Virus record (IMG/VR): IMGVR_UViG_3300001533_001524
Span: 1-22,875 of that record
Length of the DNA stretch: 22,875 nucleotides
Origin: a virus
Reading direction: 5' to 3' (one strand)
This document shows positions 1-8,069 of this stretch, piece by piece (within the stretch, counting starts at the first letter, position 1; the number at the start of each line of letters is the position of its first letter). Under the pieces are notes generated by a model. The model was not told the origin of the DNA and made no database searches. It worked only from the letters and a program-made list of their open reading frames with translations. A program made the position numbers and the translations under genes.

Positions 1-1
1 T

Positions 2-1195
2 CATAAACAGGATATTGAAAGCAAACTTGAAAAAGGTGAAATTAGTGAAGCCGAAGAAATAGTTGAACGATTTAAACTGAAAAAATTTACAGAGGAAGAG
101 GGTTTGGATTTAGGAAATGAAAAAACCCTTTCCAAACTTAAAGAAGTTTTTGAGACAAGTAACGAATCATTGATACAGTTTTCCGGTGCTTTAGGTGAAT
201 TTTGGAATGACCAGTTAGTGCGTGGTGGGTTTGTGGCTTTGCTTGCCCCTGAAAAGAGGGGAAAAACCGGATGGTTGCTTGAGTTTATGATGAGGGCGGT
301 TAATCAAAACAGAAAAGTAGCTTTTTTTCAGGCAGGTGATATGACAGAAAACCAACAATTAATGCGAATGTGTATTTACCTTGCTAAAAAATCAAACAAA
401 GAAAAATATTGTGGAGTGCAGTATATACCTGTTTTAGATTGTGTAAAAAACCAAAATGATACTTGTGAAAAAGCTATTCGTGCTTGTAATTTTGGTTTTA
501 CCAATATGGCAGACAGTGAAATACGAAAAGAATTAACCAAAGAAATTTTAATTGAGGCACATACTGATTACCCTAAATATAAAAACTGTTACAACTGTGT
601 CGAATGGTATAAAAAACCAATTGGTTCAGTGTGGTTTAAAAAAGTTGATTTAGGCGATCCTTTAGATTATAAAGAAGCAGAAAAATATTTTAGCAGGTTT
701 TTTGTGGAAAACAACAGACAGGTTAAATTATCTACTCACGCTAACAGTACATTATCTTTAGGTATGATGGATACTATTCTAAATAAGTGGGAATTGAAAG
801 GGTTTAAACCTGATATAATTTTAGTTGATTATCCTGATATTATGTTAGGTGATAATCGATTACAACCGAGGGATAGAGAAAATGAAAAGTGGAAAGGTTT
901 AAGGCGGATGAGTCAAGAAAGAAACGCTTTGGTAATAGCCCCGACACAAGCTGATGCAGATAGTTATGAAAGGGATACTTTAGCTTTAAAAAACTTTTCA
1001 GAGGACAAAAGAAAATATGCACACGTTACAGCAATGTTTGGATTAAATCAAGATAGTAAAGGCAGGGAAAAACAATTAGGAGTTTTAAGAATTAACCAAT
1101 TAACGGCACGTGAAGATGATTTTGTAATTAGTAACACAGTAAAAGTAATCCAGCGACTTCAGATTGGGAGGTCTTTTTTAGGTAGTTTTTATTAA
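2..1195 (+). CDS. DnaB-like replicative helicase / RecA-fold ATPase, 5' end outside window
   Basis: The frame is open from position 2 with no stop, so the gene is cut by the window edge and the TTG at 104 is not its start; 397 residues are visible. The C-terminal ATPase domain has a P-loop APEKRGKT (visible residues 82-89, Ala where the first Gly usually stands) and a Walker B strand DIILVDYPD. Between them lies a cysteine-rich insertion (C147, C155, C162, then C196-x2-C199) that could bind zinc. The sequence after Walker B (GLRRMSQERN, then APTQAD) fits DnaB/KaiC-type phage helicases, which unwind DNA at the fork. Its place beside clamp, clamp-loader and polymerase genes supports this role. 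A non-hexameric RecA-like ATPase is the main alternative. No primase domain is visible. Confidence 0.75.
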   Translation, partial: HKQDIESKLEKGEISEAEEIVERFKLKKFTEEEGLDLGNEKTLSKLKEVFETSNESLIQFSGALGEFWNDQLVRGGFVALLAPEKRGKTGWLLEFMMRAVNQNRKVAFFQAGDMTENQQLMRMCIYLAKKSNKEKYCGVQYIPVLDCVKNQNDTCEKAIRACNFGFTNMADSEIRKELTKEILIEAHTDYPKYKNCYNCVEWYKKPIGSVWFKKVDLGDPLDYKEAEKYFSRFFVENNRQVKLSTHANSTLSLGMMDTILNKWELKGFKPDIILVDYPDIMLGDNRLQPRDRENEKWKGLRRMSQERNALVIAPTQADADSYERDTLALKNFSEDKRKYAHVTAMFGLNQDSKGREKQLGVLRINQLTAREDDFVISNTVKVIQRLQIGRSFLGSFY

Positions 1196-1216
1196 ATAAA
1201 TTTAAAATTAAAAATC

Positions 1217-1447
1217 ATGTTAGTTAAAACAAACGAAAAGTCAAAAACAGGTCAGGATGTTTACGAAAACGCTTTGACAGGTAAAAGAGCAGTATTAAGT
1301 ATGCACGATTTTGAACCATCACATCGTAAACAATTAAGGCATAGGGAAACACTTATCGATAAAGTAAAAACAAATCGTAAACGTACTCGTGGCAGACATA
1401 TTTACTACCAGCACATTGACGGCAAAACAATTAAGCATTTACAGTAA
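1217..1447 (+). CDS. Small basic hypothetical protein (76 aa)
   Basis: The ATG follows an A/T-rich leader 21 nt after the helicase stop, so the gene is probably co-transcribed with it. The protein is very rich in Lys, Arg and His, especially the second half (KTNRKRTRGRHIYYQHIDGK), which suggests nucleic-acid binding. No family is recognised. It has no cysteines and no hydrophobic segment. The about 138 nt after it hold no gene, only a promoter candidate, so it is the last gene of the helicase transcript. Confidence 0.6.
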   Translation: MLVKTNEKSKTGQDVYENALTGKRAVLSMHDFEPSHRKQLRHRETLIDKVKTNRKRTRGRHIYYQHIDGKTIKHLQ

Positions 1448-1497
1448 AAAAGGTATTTTTGTATTAAATAAAAAATATAAAAATAAATATAAAAAAG

Positions 1498-1528
1498 TTT
1501 GCAAAAAGAAAAATTATTTGTAGCTTAG
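1498..1528 (+). promoter_or_regulatory. Bacteroidetes-type promoter candidate upstream of the 1586 gene
   Basis: TTTG (1498-1501), 19 nt, then TAGCTTAG (1521-1528). This matches TTTG-N19-TAnnTTTG at all but one fixed base. It lies in a 138-nt gene-free gap. The stretch from about 1490 to 1550 closely resembles the promoter candidate upstream of the SSB gene, including a shared AAAATTATTT block between the elements and a TGTAAAACA block after the -7 element. Confidence 0.55.
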
Positions 1529-1585
1529 TGCTTTCAAATATGTAAAACAGTATGTTTTAATAATCATTTTAAAATTTAACAGATT

Positions 1586-2137
1586 ATGGCAAAGAAAAAA
1601 GATGAAGTGAAATTCAAAAAAGCTGATTTGGTTTCAGCTTATGATGAATTTGATGAAGTGGTAGAGGGTATTGAACCGCCTATTAACCATGCAAAATTAT
1701 CACTAAAAGAATTTGAAGAAGAATTGCATGATGCATATGTAGAACTTTCTTTAGGTGAAGATGATGAGTACACCGAAAAAACCCAAAAAACTTTTGACGG
1801 GCTGATTGAAAAATACGGTAAAGAAGTAATCCACTCAGATGAAGAAGAGGAGGAGGAGGAAGATGAACCGGAGCCAGCACCTAAACCGGTAAAAAAGGAA
1901 ACAAAAAAAGCACCGAAAGAAGAAGTAAAAAACCCGTACACACGGGTAGATGCCTTGATGGAGGCATTAAATGAAAAACCTAAAACTATGAAAGATTGGG
2001 CTGCTGAAGCTGAAAAGCTGTTTGTTAAAAACGAAGGTAAAAACAAACCTTCAAACTTTTCAAAAGAAAATTTAACCGTTGAATTCCTTGTTAAACTTGC
2101 AGAAGTTTACAATCTTGGAATAGTGCCGTTGGTTTAG
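1586..2137 (+). CDS. Hypothetical protein with acidic/Lys-Pro linker (183 aa)
   Basis: Starts at ATG after a 138-nt gap that contains a promoter. Three parts are visible: a charged helical N-terminal part (about 1-82); a low-complexity linker (about 83-115) with a run of Glu/Asp then Pro/Lys; and a C-terminal globular part (about 116-183) beginning NPYTRVDALMEAL, which resembles a small helical or winged-helix fold. No enzyme motif is seen. The own promoter and following terminator suggest a single-gene, probably well-expressed unit. The acidic run echoes the tail of the SSB at 13697, so a role in binding replication proteins is possible but only inferred. Confidence 0.65.
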   Translation: MAKKKDEVKFKKADLVSAYDEFDEVVEGIEPPINHAKLSLKEFEEELHDAYVELSLGEDDEYTEKTQKTFDGLIEKYGKEVIHSDEEEEEEEDEPEPAPKPVKKETKKAPKEEVKNPYTRVDALMEALNEKPKTMKDWAAEAEKLFVKNEGKNKPSNFSKENLTVEFLVKLAEVYNLGIVPLV

Positions 2138-2160
2138 ATTTGGTTTTCATTTGTTGTAAA

Positions 2161-2191
2161 ATAGGGGGCAGTAGAAATGCTGCTCCCTTAT
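2161..2191 (+). terminator. Stem-loop terminator after the 1586 gene
   Basis: ATAGGGGGCAG (2161-2171) pairs with CTGCTCCCTTAT (2180-2191) around an 8-nt loop, with one G-U pair and one bulged T. It sits 23 nt after the stop codon at 2137 in a gene-free gap. The 3' flank is A/T-rich but lacks a long T-tract, so termination strength is uncertain. Confidence 0.55.
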
Positions 2192-2207
2192 TAAAACGTA
2201 TTTCTAA

Positions 2208-2978
2208 ATGATTTTAAACAGGTTGGGAAACAAAGAAAAATTAGCAGGTAAAATAATCCGGCATTTTCCAAAACATGATATTTACATGGAGCCATTCTTT
2301 GGTAGTGGTTCAATATTTTTCAGTAAACCAAAAGTAAAGTATAATTTCCTAAATGATTTGGATGATGATGTTTACAACTTGTTCAGGCAATTAGTAGATA
2401 ACAAAGAAGAATTGATTCATTGGTTGGAAAGAGTACCGGTTACACACACCCAATTTGTAGAATGGGGAAAGGGTAAACGTGAAAAAACAGATGTATTAAA
2501 TGCTATTCGGTTTTTAATTATCAGTAATTACGGTTTATACGGCCAACCGGTTACCATGCGAACAAGTGCAGTAAATCCACGAAAACAAATACTTGAGCAA
2601 ATTGATTTTACACATCTGTATTTAAAAGATGCTCAATTTTTACATTGTGATTTTAGGTTGTTTTTTAACAGGGTTGATTATAAAACAAATAAAAATAAAT
2701 GTTTCTGTTATTGTGATCCACCATATTTAACTACTGGCAGCAATTACTCTGCTAATTTTACCGAACAGGATAGTTTAGATTTATTTGAGGCATTGGAAAA
2801 CAGCGGTATTAAATGGGCTATGTCAGAGTTTAATCATCCTTTTATTCTTGAACAGGCTGAAAAAAGAAACTTACACATACTTCGAATAAGTGAACGTAAA
2901 AACTTGAAAAACAAACGTATTGAAATATTAGTGATGAATTACAAAAACACTAAAACATTTTTTAACTTAAATGATTAA
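2208..2978 (+). CDS. dam: DNA adenine methylase, D12 class (Dam-like)
   Basis: Transfers a methyl group from S-adenosylmethionine to N6 of adenine in DNA. The order of motifs is that of the D12 class: an N-terminal RLGNKEKLAGKI segment, the AdoMet-binding motif EPFFGSG (residues 28-34), NDLD (49-52), and the catalytic DPPY (170-173) in the context CYCDPPYL. The length of 256 aa is normal for Dam. It opens the transcript after the hairpin at 2161-2191 and is 2 nt from the next gene. In a phage it probably modifies viral DNA to resist host restriction or marks it for replication or packaging. The recognition site cannot be read from the sequence. Confidence 0.9.
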   Translation: MILNRLGNKEKLAGKIIRHFPKHDIYMEPFFGSGSIFFSKPKVKYNFLNDLDDDVYNLFRQLVDNKEELIHWLERVPVTHTQFVEWGKGKREKTDVLNAIRFLIISNYGLYGQPVTMRTSAVNPRKQILEQIDFTHLYLKDAQFLHCDFRLFFNRVDYKTNKNKCFCYCDPPYLTTGSNYSANFTEQDSLDLFEALENSGIKWAMSEFNHPFILEQAEKRNLHILRISERKNLKNKRIEILVMNYKNTKTFFNLND

Positions 2979-2980
2979 TC

Positions 2981-3187
2981 ATGTCAACAAAAAGAATATT
3001 ACAGTTAACACATGAACAAATAGAAACACTGAAACGTGTTTTGTATTATGTGTACGATAAAAAGTTAGAGATGATAAAAGAAAACACTAAAATCTTTTCT
3101 GAGGATGAAAAAGGAACTATCATTGATAATGCAAACAAGTATTTTGATTTGGCTGATGCAATAGAACAAGGAACTCTTGACGTGTAA
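2981..3187 (+). CDS. Small helical hypothetical protein (68 aa)
   Basis: Starts 2 nt after the methylase stop, so translation is probably coupled. The sequence is predicted mostly helical, with heptad-like hydrophobic spacing (LTHEQIETLKRVLYYVYDKK). No known family is recognised, and it has no cysteine pairs or membrane segment. The next gene follows after 4 nt. Confidence 0.6.
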   Translation: MSTKRILQLTHEQIETLKRVLYYVYDKKLEMIKENTKIFSEDEKGTIIDNANKYFDLADAIEQGTLDV

Positions 3188-3191
3188 AACT

Positions 3192-3737
3192 ATGAAACCA
3201 CTATGCATCTTTGAAACACCAAAGGCAAAAAGCAGTTCTGATGTTTTGGTAGATAGGATAGATGATATTCTAATACCAAAATTAACAGCTTTTAATTTTC
3301 GTAGTTCAATCGTTTACCTTAAAGAATTTGGAATTACTCCAATGCTTTCTGTACAAAAGAAAAGTAAAAGGGGAAATCCTGTTTTTGTATTGCCGTGGAT
3401 TCGTCCTTTTAGCACAAATAAAAATGCAGCAAGGGTATTAAACGACTACCCACGTTTAAACGTGGTAAAACGGCTTAAAAATGCCTCAGACAAAGAAAAA
3501 ATAGAGGGTATGTTTGCGCTGGTACAAAAGTTTCATTTATACTTTCTTGTATTAATGCAGAAAACCGATGATTTGTACTGGATAGATAAATACGAAAACA
3601 TCCCTTTGGAGTTTTGGAAAACTACCTACCGGCAAAAAGACTTGCCGAAAGACAGGATACATTTTCCGGATTATAAAGAGTTTAATTTTGGAAAAGAAAA
3701 AGAATTTAGGAAACTTTTAAATGAATTTACACTATGA
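3192..3737 (+). CDS. Hypothetical phage protein (181 aa)
   Basis: The ATG at 3192 is preferred to the TTG at 3177, which would overlap the upstream gene. The protein is mixed alpha/beta with many aromatic residues and Lys/Arg; no catalytic motif was recognised. It lies between a Dam methylase and the sliding clamp and overlaps the next gene by an ATGA. The segment GNPVFVLPWIRPF and the ending RKLLNEF look like a folded single-domain protein. Function unknown. Confidence 0.6.
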   Translation: MKPLCIFETPKAKSSSDVLVDRIDDILIPKLTAFNFRSSIVYLKEFGITPMLSVQKKSKRGNPVFVLPWIRPFSTNKNAARVLNDYPRLNVVKRLKNASDKEKIEGMFALVQKFHLYFLVLMQKTDDLYWIDKYENIPLEFWKTTYRQKDLPKDRIHFPDYKEFNFGKEKEFRKLLNEFTL

Positions 3738-3925
3738 AAACTGATGAAGAAAGATTAATTGAAGCAATAGAAAAAATTGCAAAAGAAAATTTACCGGCAT
3801 TTTTAAAAGGTGATAAAGTATTACTTCCTTTAAACAGCGTTTGGGAGGGTGGTTTTATAGCAGGGTATATTAATCGAATGCGATTTGAACTTAAAAAATC
3901 AAAAAATAGTAAAAATGAAAATTAA
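3734..3925 (+). CDS. Small hypothetical protein (63 aa)
   Basis: Its ATG overlaps the upstream stop (ATGA at 3734-3737), and its 3' end overlaps the start of the clamp gene at 3915. The N-terminal 45 residues look folded (EERLIEAIEKIAKENLPAF then GGFIAGYINRMRFEL). The last part is Lys/Asn-rich and may just reflect the overlap. No family recognised. Confidence 0.55.
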   Translation: MKTDEERLIEAIEKIAKENLPAFLKGDKVLLPLNSVWEGGFIAGYINRMRFELKKSKNSKNEN

Positions 3926-4955
3926 TAAAACCGAATTAATGAATGCGCTGGAGGTTGTAAAACCCGGTCTTTCAACAAAAGAAATTATCGATCAAACCAC
4001 AAGTTTTGCTTTTAAAGGCAACCGGGTTTACACTTACAATGATGAAATTAGCATCACTACTAAAACACCCGATTTAGGTTTTGATGGGGCTATTAAAGCA
4101 TCTGAACTGTTTGATTTTCTAAAGAAAGTCAAAAACGATGAAATTGAAGTAAATTTCGATGATGAAACAAACGAAGTGGTTTTAAAAGCTGGCAGGGCAA
4201 AGGTAGGGTTTACACTTGCCAATGAAATAGTTTTGCCTTTAGAAGAGGAATTGTCAGAAAAAGATGAATGGAAAAAACTACCTAAACGTTTTCTTTCAGC
4301 TATCAGGTTCACCATTCCATGTGCCTCAAACGATATGTCAAATCCTAAAATAACCTGTGTACACCTAAAAAGTACAGGGTTTGCAGAAGCTACCGATAAT
4401 TTCAGGATAGCTCAGTTTGACATGAAAAGAAAAATGCCTGTTAAAGATACCATCATTCCTGCAAGTTCACTGAAAGAAGTGTTAAAACTATCACCTACCC
4501 TTGTTTCACAAGGCAAAGGCTGGCTGCATTTTAAAAATGAAAATGATGTGTTAATTTCATGCAGGGTGTTTGATGAAAAGTTTGTGGAAGTACAACCTGT
4601 AATTGACCATACAGAAGAAGGTATTCTGTTTGATTTTCCTGAAACTTTACCGGAAATACTTGAAAAAGCTGAAATTTTCACAAAGAGCCAATCCAAACTT
4701 TCAGATGATGAAAAAGTGGATGTAATAGTAAATGATAAAAAACTAATGGTTCATTGTCAGTCAGAAACAGCATGGTTTAAAGAAAGCGTTTCCATTAAAG
4801 ATTACACAGGGGAAAACTTTACTTTTTCAATTACACCGTACTTGTTAAAGTTTATTCTTGAACAAACCAATACGTGTATGATTATGAGTAATATGTTGCG
4901 GTTTGAAGGGAAAAATTGGGTTTATGTTTCATCATTAAGTAGTGAAGTAGAATAA
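3915..4955 (+). CDS. dnaN: DnaN-like DNA sliding clamp (beta clamp)
   Basis: The ATG at 3915 (MKINKTELMNALEVV) is preferred to the TTG at 3885. The 346-residue length is close to that of bacterial beta clamps (about 366), and the repeating helix-plus-beta-strand pattern agrees. The N-terminal domain shows the typical order: KTELMNALEVV, FKGNRVYTYNDEISI, then the helix ASELFDFLKKV and strands ending KVGFTLA. The C-terminal part again shows the helix and strand order and ends WVYVSSLSSEVE, not the usual M-P-x-R/L tail. The clamp would ring DNA and tether the polymerase at 8538; the clamp loader at 10579 would load it. Sequence divergence is high, so this rests on pattern and context. Confidence 0.72.
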   Translation: MKINKTELMNALEVVKPGLSTKEIIDQTTSFAFKGNRVYTYNDEISITTKTPDLGFDGAIKASELFDFLKKVKNDEIEVNFDDETNEVVLKAGRAKVGFTLANEIVLPLEEELSEKDEWKKLPKRFLSAIRFTIPCASNDMSNPKITCVHLKSTGFAEATDNFRIAQFDMKRKMPVKDTIIPASSLKEVLKLSPTLVSQGKGWLHFKNENDVLISCRVFDEKFVEVQPVIDHTEEGILFDFPETLPEILEKAEIFTKSQSKLSDDEKVDVIVNDKKLMVHCQSETAWFKESVSIKDYTGENFTFSITPYLLKFILEQTNTCMIMSNMLRFEGKNWVYVSSLSSEVE

Positions 4956-4971
4956 TTTAAAAATATAACAA

Positions 4972-5235
4972 ATGAGAGTAATAGCAATCGAAAGTATTAA
5001 AGATGGTGTGATGAGAAGTTATGGTGAAGGGGAATATATAGGAGATAGAATTCCTGATATTGATCCTTTTAATGAAGTAAAATTGAAAAACCCGTGTATT
5101 AAATTAGATTCAGGAAAGTATATTTGGGGTTTTCAGTGTTGGTGGGGTAGTGTTGAAAGTGTTCGGAAAAAATATAAAGATGGTATTAAAGAAAAAATTA
5201 TAGTAGATGTTGATGAAAACATTTTACCACTTTAA
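4972..5235 (+). CDS. Small hypothetical protein (87 aa)
   Basis: Starts 16 nt after the clamp gene behind an A/T-rich leader. It is beta-rich and begins MRVIAIESIKDGVMRSYGEGEYIGD; a Trp-rich segment GKYIWGFQCWWGS lies near residues 48-60. No catalytic motif is seen. It reads as a compact accessory protein of the kind common between phage replication genes. Function unknown. Confidence 0.6.
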   Translation: MRVIAIESIKDGVMRSYGEGEYIGDRIPDIDPFNEVKLKNPCIKLDSGKYIWGFQCWWGSVESVRKKYKDGIKEKIIVDVDENILPL

Positions 5236-5249
5236 TAATTTAAAACTAA

Positions 5250-6059
5250 ATGAAAAAAATAATTTCATTAGGGTTAGGTGTGCAGAGTACTGCTCTTTAT
5301 TATATGTCATCTTTAGGGGAATTGCCGAGGGCTGATATGGCTATATTTGCTGATACAGGGGGTGAAAAAACAGATACATTAGAATATCTTAATTACCTTT
5401 TAAACTGGCAAAAAGAAAACAATGGAATTCCTATTTATGTAGCGAACTATAAAAACTTAAAAGAGGATTTAAAAACTTCAAAAATGAGTTTAATTCCTGC
5501 TTTTTATAAAGATAAAGATGGTAAAAACGGAATGCTTAGGAGAAGATGTACTTCTAATTATAAAATTAAACAAATCACTAAAAAATACAGGGAAGTTCTT
5601 AATTTAAAAAATAAACGTTTTCCTAAAACAGAAATATGGATTGGTATAAGTCACGAAGAAAAACACCGAATGAATATACCAAAAGAAAAATGGAAAGTTC
5701 ATTTGTATCCTTTTTGTGGATATAGAGTTTATCCTAATGGAAAAACAGAAAGAATAGAAAATGCAGAAATTAAAACCCGATCCTATATTAATGAATACTA
5801 CATAAGTAAAAATTTACCAATTCCTGTAAAATCAAGTTGTGTATTTTGTCCTTTTATGTCTGATTATAGTTGGAGGGAATTAAAGTTAACCGATCCGGAG
5901 GGGTTTAAAATAGCTTGTGAAACAGATGAATTAATAAGGGGTTACGGCAATAGTTTTTTGCATGTATCATGCACCCCTTTAAAGGATTTAAAGTTTAGTG
6001 AAAAGAAAAAAGGGTTTTTTGATGATTTAGGAAATTGTTCTGATTATTGTAATATCTAA
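5250..6059 (+). CDS. PAPS-reductase-like / adenine nucleotide alpha-hydrolase PP-loop protein
   Basis: The N-terminus SLGLGVQSTAL (residues 6-16) matches the PP-loop of the PAPS reductase/ATP sulfurylase-like superfamily, which splits ATP or related nucleotides at the alpha phosphate. FADTGGE (33-39) and RRRCTSNYKI (97-106) fit the conserved later motifs of that group. Cysteines C197-x2-C200 (SSCVFCPF), C241, C263 and C267 could bind an iron-sulfur cluster or zinc. Phages often carry such genes near DNA-metabolism genes, where roles in base modification or sulfur transfer have been suggested. True sulfate reduction is unlikely given the context. The substrate cannot be read from the sequence. 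Confidence 0.72.
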   Translation: MKKIISLGLGVQSTALYYMSSLGELPRADMAIFADTGGEKTDTLEYLNYLLNWQKENNGIPIYVANYKNLKEDLKTSKMSLIPAFYKDKDGKNGMLRRRCTSNYKIKQITKKYREVLNLKNKRFPKTEIWIGISHEEKHRMNIPKEKWKVHLYPFCGYRVYPNGKTERIENAEIKTRSYINEYYISKNLPIPVKSSCVFCPFMSDYSWRELKLTDPEGFKIACETDELIRGYGNSFLHVSCTPLKDLKFSEKKKGFFDDLGNCSDYCNI

Positions 6060-6068
6060 TTTAAAGGT

Positions 6069-6278
6069 ATGAAAAGATTTAGAGTAAAAAATGAAAGTAA
6101 TTTTACGGTTTTTAGGTCAAACTCATTACTTAAATGCGTTGATTATGTAAGGACACACGAACCCGGATTAAATGTTTGTTACATTGATGATGTAGTTGAT
6201 GATATTGAGGTGGAAGCAGATGAAGTTTTAAAGGCGTATGATGAAAGAGAGTATTATTTGGATTTACAAGCATTTTAA
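6069..6278 (+). CDS. Small acidic hypothetical protein (69 aa)
   Basis: Begins at ATG 9 nt after the PP-loop gene and ends 3 nt before the next gene. It is acidic in its second half (DDVVDDIEVEADEVLKAYDE). The basic, beta-rich start MKRFRVKNESNFTVF resembles other short phage proteins here that begin MK(R/K)(F/Y). No family is assigned. Confidence 0.5.
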   Translation: MKRFRVKNESNFTVFRSNSLLKCVDYVRTHEPGLNVCYIDDVVDDIEVEADEVLKAYDEREYYLDLQAF

Positions 6279-6281
6279 ATT

Positions 6282-6611
6282 ATGAATCATAAACAAAAAA
6301 TGACGTATAAGCAGCGAATGAAGTTGTCAGTACTTCAATACAAAAGGATGATTGAAGAAAAGCGGGGTCACAACTATGAATACTGGAATGAAGAAAAACA
6401 TAATCTGTTATTAAAAAATGGCTGGCAGTTGGTTGATTTTTCTTTGTACAACAACAGTTATTACGATAAATATGCTACACTAAGGGAAGATATAGCTAAA
6501 CATGAAGTGGAAGTTTTGCGAAGTACCGGACATTACGCTCGGATAGTTTGTGGGTATTCAAAAAATATTCAAAAGATTAAAATGTATTCTGTAATATATA
6601 AACAAAAATGA
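6282..6611 (+). CDS. Hypothetical protein (109 aa)
   Basis: Begins 3 nt after the preceding stop and overlaps the next gene by ATGA. It is basic, with an N-terminal helix (KQRMKLSVLQYKRMIEEKRG) and a Tyr-rich second half. No motif of a known enzyme is visible. It is probably soluble. Function unknown. Confidence 0.55.
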   Translation: MNHKQKMTYKQRMKLSVLQYKRMIEEKRGHNYEYWNEEKHNLLLKNGWQLVDFSLYNNSYYDKYATLREDIAKHEVEVLRSTGHYARIVCGYSKNIQKIKMYSVIYKQK

Positions 6612-6859
6612 AAATTAGTAAATTCATAGCAATACTTATCTTGTTTGTAGTTATAATGAATTCAATACTTACATGGCAAGCTAATATAAAACGTAGAAAA
6701 GCGATCAAAAGGATGCAAATTCAATTGGTTGAACTTTCACAACTTTCTTTTACTAATGGTTGGTTACTTGGGTCTCAATTTTCTTTTTTTAATGATTCAA
6801 TTAGTTGGGAAAAACAATTAGAAAAAGATAGTATTAATTTTGCAAAAAGGTTTGAGTAA
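6608..6859 (+). CDS. Small membrane-anchored protein (83 aa)
   Basis: The start overlaps the upstream stop (ATGA). Residues about 4-24 form one hydrophobic segment (FIAILILFVVIMNSIL), followed by a basic patch NIKRRKAIKRMQ, which places the rest in the cytoplasm by the positive-inside rule. A helical C-terminal domain follows. It could be a membrane anchor for phage machinery, as spanin-like or superinfection-exclusion proteins are, but nothing in the sequence settles this. It overlaps the exonuclease gene by 1 nt (TAATG). Confidence 0.55.
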   Translation: MKISKFIAILILFVVIMNSILTWQANIKRRKAIKRMQIQLVELSQLSFTNGWLLGSQFSFFNDSISWEKQLEKDSINFAKRFE

Positions 6860-8067
6860 TGTCAGGATTTTTCACAGTTAAAGAAACACAATCACAACAC
6901 CGGCCAGGTGGTAAAGTGTTATCATGTCATAGCTGCGGTTTATACCGTAAAGCTAATTCACCTAAAATGAAACCTTTTGGAAACTTTAAAAAAGGGATTA
7001 TGAACATAGGTAGTGTGCCTGATACTATCGATGATGAAAAAGGTAAACAATGGCAGGGAGCATCTGGTAAATATCTGAAAAACATTTACAATAAATTAGG
7101 TGTGGATTTGTTTGAAGATTGTGTAAACTTAAATGCTATTAATTGTTATTCTGGAAAACTGCCTAAACCATTTGAAATTGATTGTTGCAGAAGAATAGTG
7201 TTAAATGCAATAGAGCAGTACAAACCTAAAGTGATTATCCTGTTTGGCGATTACCCACTTAAATCAATTATAGGTAACCGGTGGAAAGATTCACTTGATG
7301 GAATTGTAAAGTGGCGTGGGTGGACTATACCAGATCAGGATTTAAAAACGTGGGTTTGTCCTACTTTAAATCCTACTTATGTAATGCGAATGGAAAAGAA
7401 TAGGGGGGTTGAACGTGTATTGATTGAAGATTTGGAAAGGGCTTTTTCCAAAGTGAACGAGCCTTTTCCTTATTTTAAAGAACCTGAAATTATTACACTT
7501 GAAAATGATTTGAGTGTACTCGATACAATTCCACCATTAAGTATAGTTGCTTTTGATTATGAAACCACAGGATTAAAACCTCATGCAAAAAGTCACCGAA
7601 TAGTTTCTGCTTCGGTTGCAGTAAATGAAAACAAAGTGTATGTTTTCTTAATCCCAAACAAAGCAAAGGATAGAGAGCCTTTAAAAAGATTGTTGAAAAA
7701 TAAACTTATTAAAAAGATAGCTCAGAATATGAAGTATGAATTAGCATGGAGCAGGGAAATTCTTAAAACTACTGTAAGGAATTGGCATTGGGATACTATG
7801 CTGGCTACTCATGTACTTGATAATAGAAAAGGAGTAACAGGATTGAAGTTTCAGGCATACGTGCAGTTTGGTATTGTAAATTATAACAGTACCGTTGACA
7901 AGGCTTTAAAAGCACCTGAGAGCAACAATCTAAACAGTATTATGGAATTCATTAAGAAACCTAAAAACAGGGCTGAAATGCTTAAATACAATGCTCTGGA
8001 CAGTATTTTTACATACCGGTTATTTTTATTACAGCAGGAAAAGTTTAATTCACTATTACCTTTTTGA
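6859..8067 (+). CDS. UDG-like domain fused to DnaQ/PolA-type 3'-5' exonuclease
   Basis: Two domains in 402 residues. Residues about 15-195 resemble family 4/5 uracil-DNA glycosylases: C23-x2-C26, the NxxxC segment around C96, and C109/C110 fit the four [4Fe-4S] ligands. The active-site block is altered: the usual GEAPG appears as GSVPD (51-55) and the HP motif as NP (171-172). Residues about 225-395 are a DEDDy proofreading exonuclease: Exo I DYET (D233, E235), Exo II QNMKYE (N290, E294), DTML (D312), Exo III Y377-x3-D381. This is the proofreading half of a phage PolA whose polymerase half is the separate gene at 8538. UDG-exo-pol fusions in one chain are known in phages. Whether the UDG part is catalytic is doubtful; it may only bind DNA. 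Confidence 0.82.
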   Translation: MSGFFTVKETQSQHRPGGKVLSCHSCGLYRKANSPKMKPFGNFKKGIMNIGSVPDTIDDEKGKQWQGASGKYLKNIYNKLGVDLFEDCVNLNAINCYSGKLPKPFEIDCCRRIVLNAIEQYKPKVIILFGDYPLKSIIGNRWKDSLDGIVKWRGWTIPDQDLKTWVCPTLNPTYVMRMEKNRGVERVLIEDLERAFSKVNEPFPYFKEPEIITLENDLSVLDTIPPLSIVAFDYETTGLKPHAKSHRIVSASVAVNENKVYVFLIPNKAKDREPLKRLLKNKLIKKIAQNMKYELAWSREILKTTVRNWHWDTMLATHVLDNRKGVTGLKFQAYVQFGIVNYNSTVDKALKAPESNNLNSIMEFIKKPKNRAEMLKYNALDSIFTYRLFLLQQEKFNSLLPF

Positions 8068-8069
8068 TT

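Noticed and set aside
1639-2046. 135-codon - strand ORF with a serine run
   Set aside because: It is the reverse reading of the Glu/Asp linker codons of the 1586 gene (GAA/GAG to TTC/CTC/TCT). No start context or domain.
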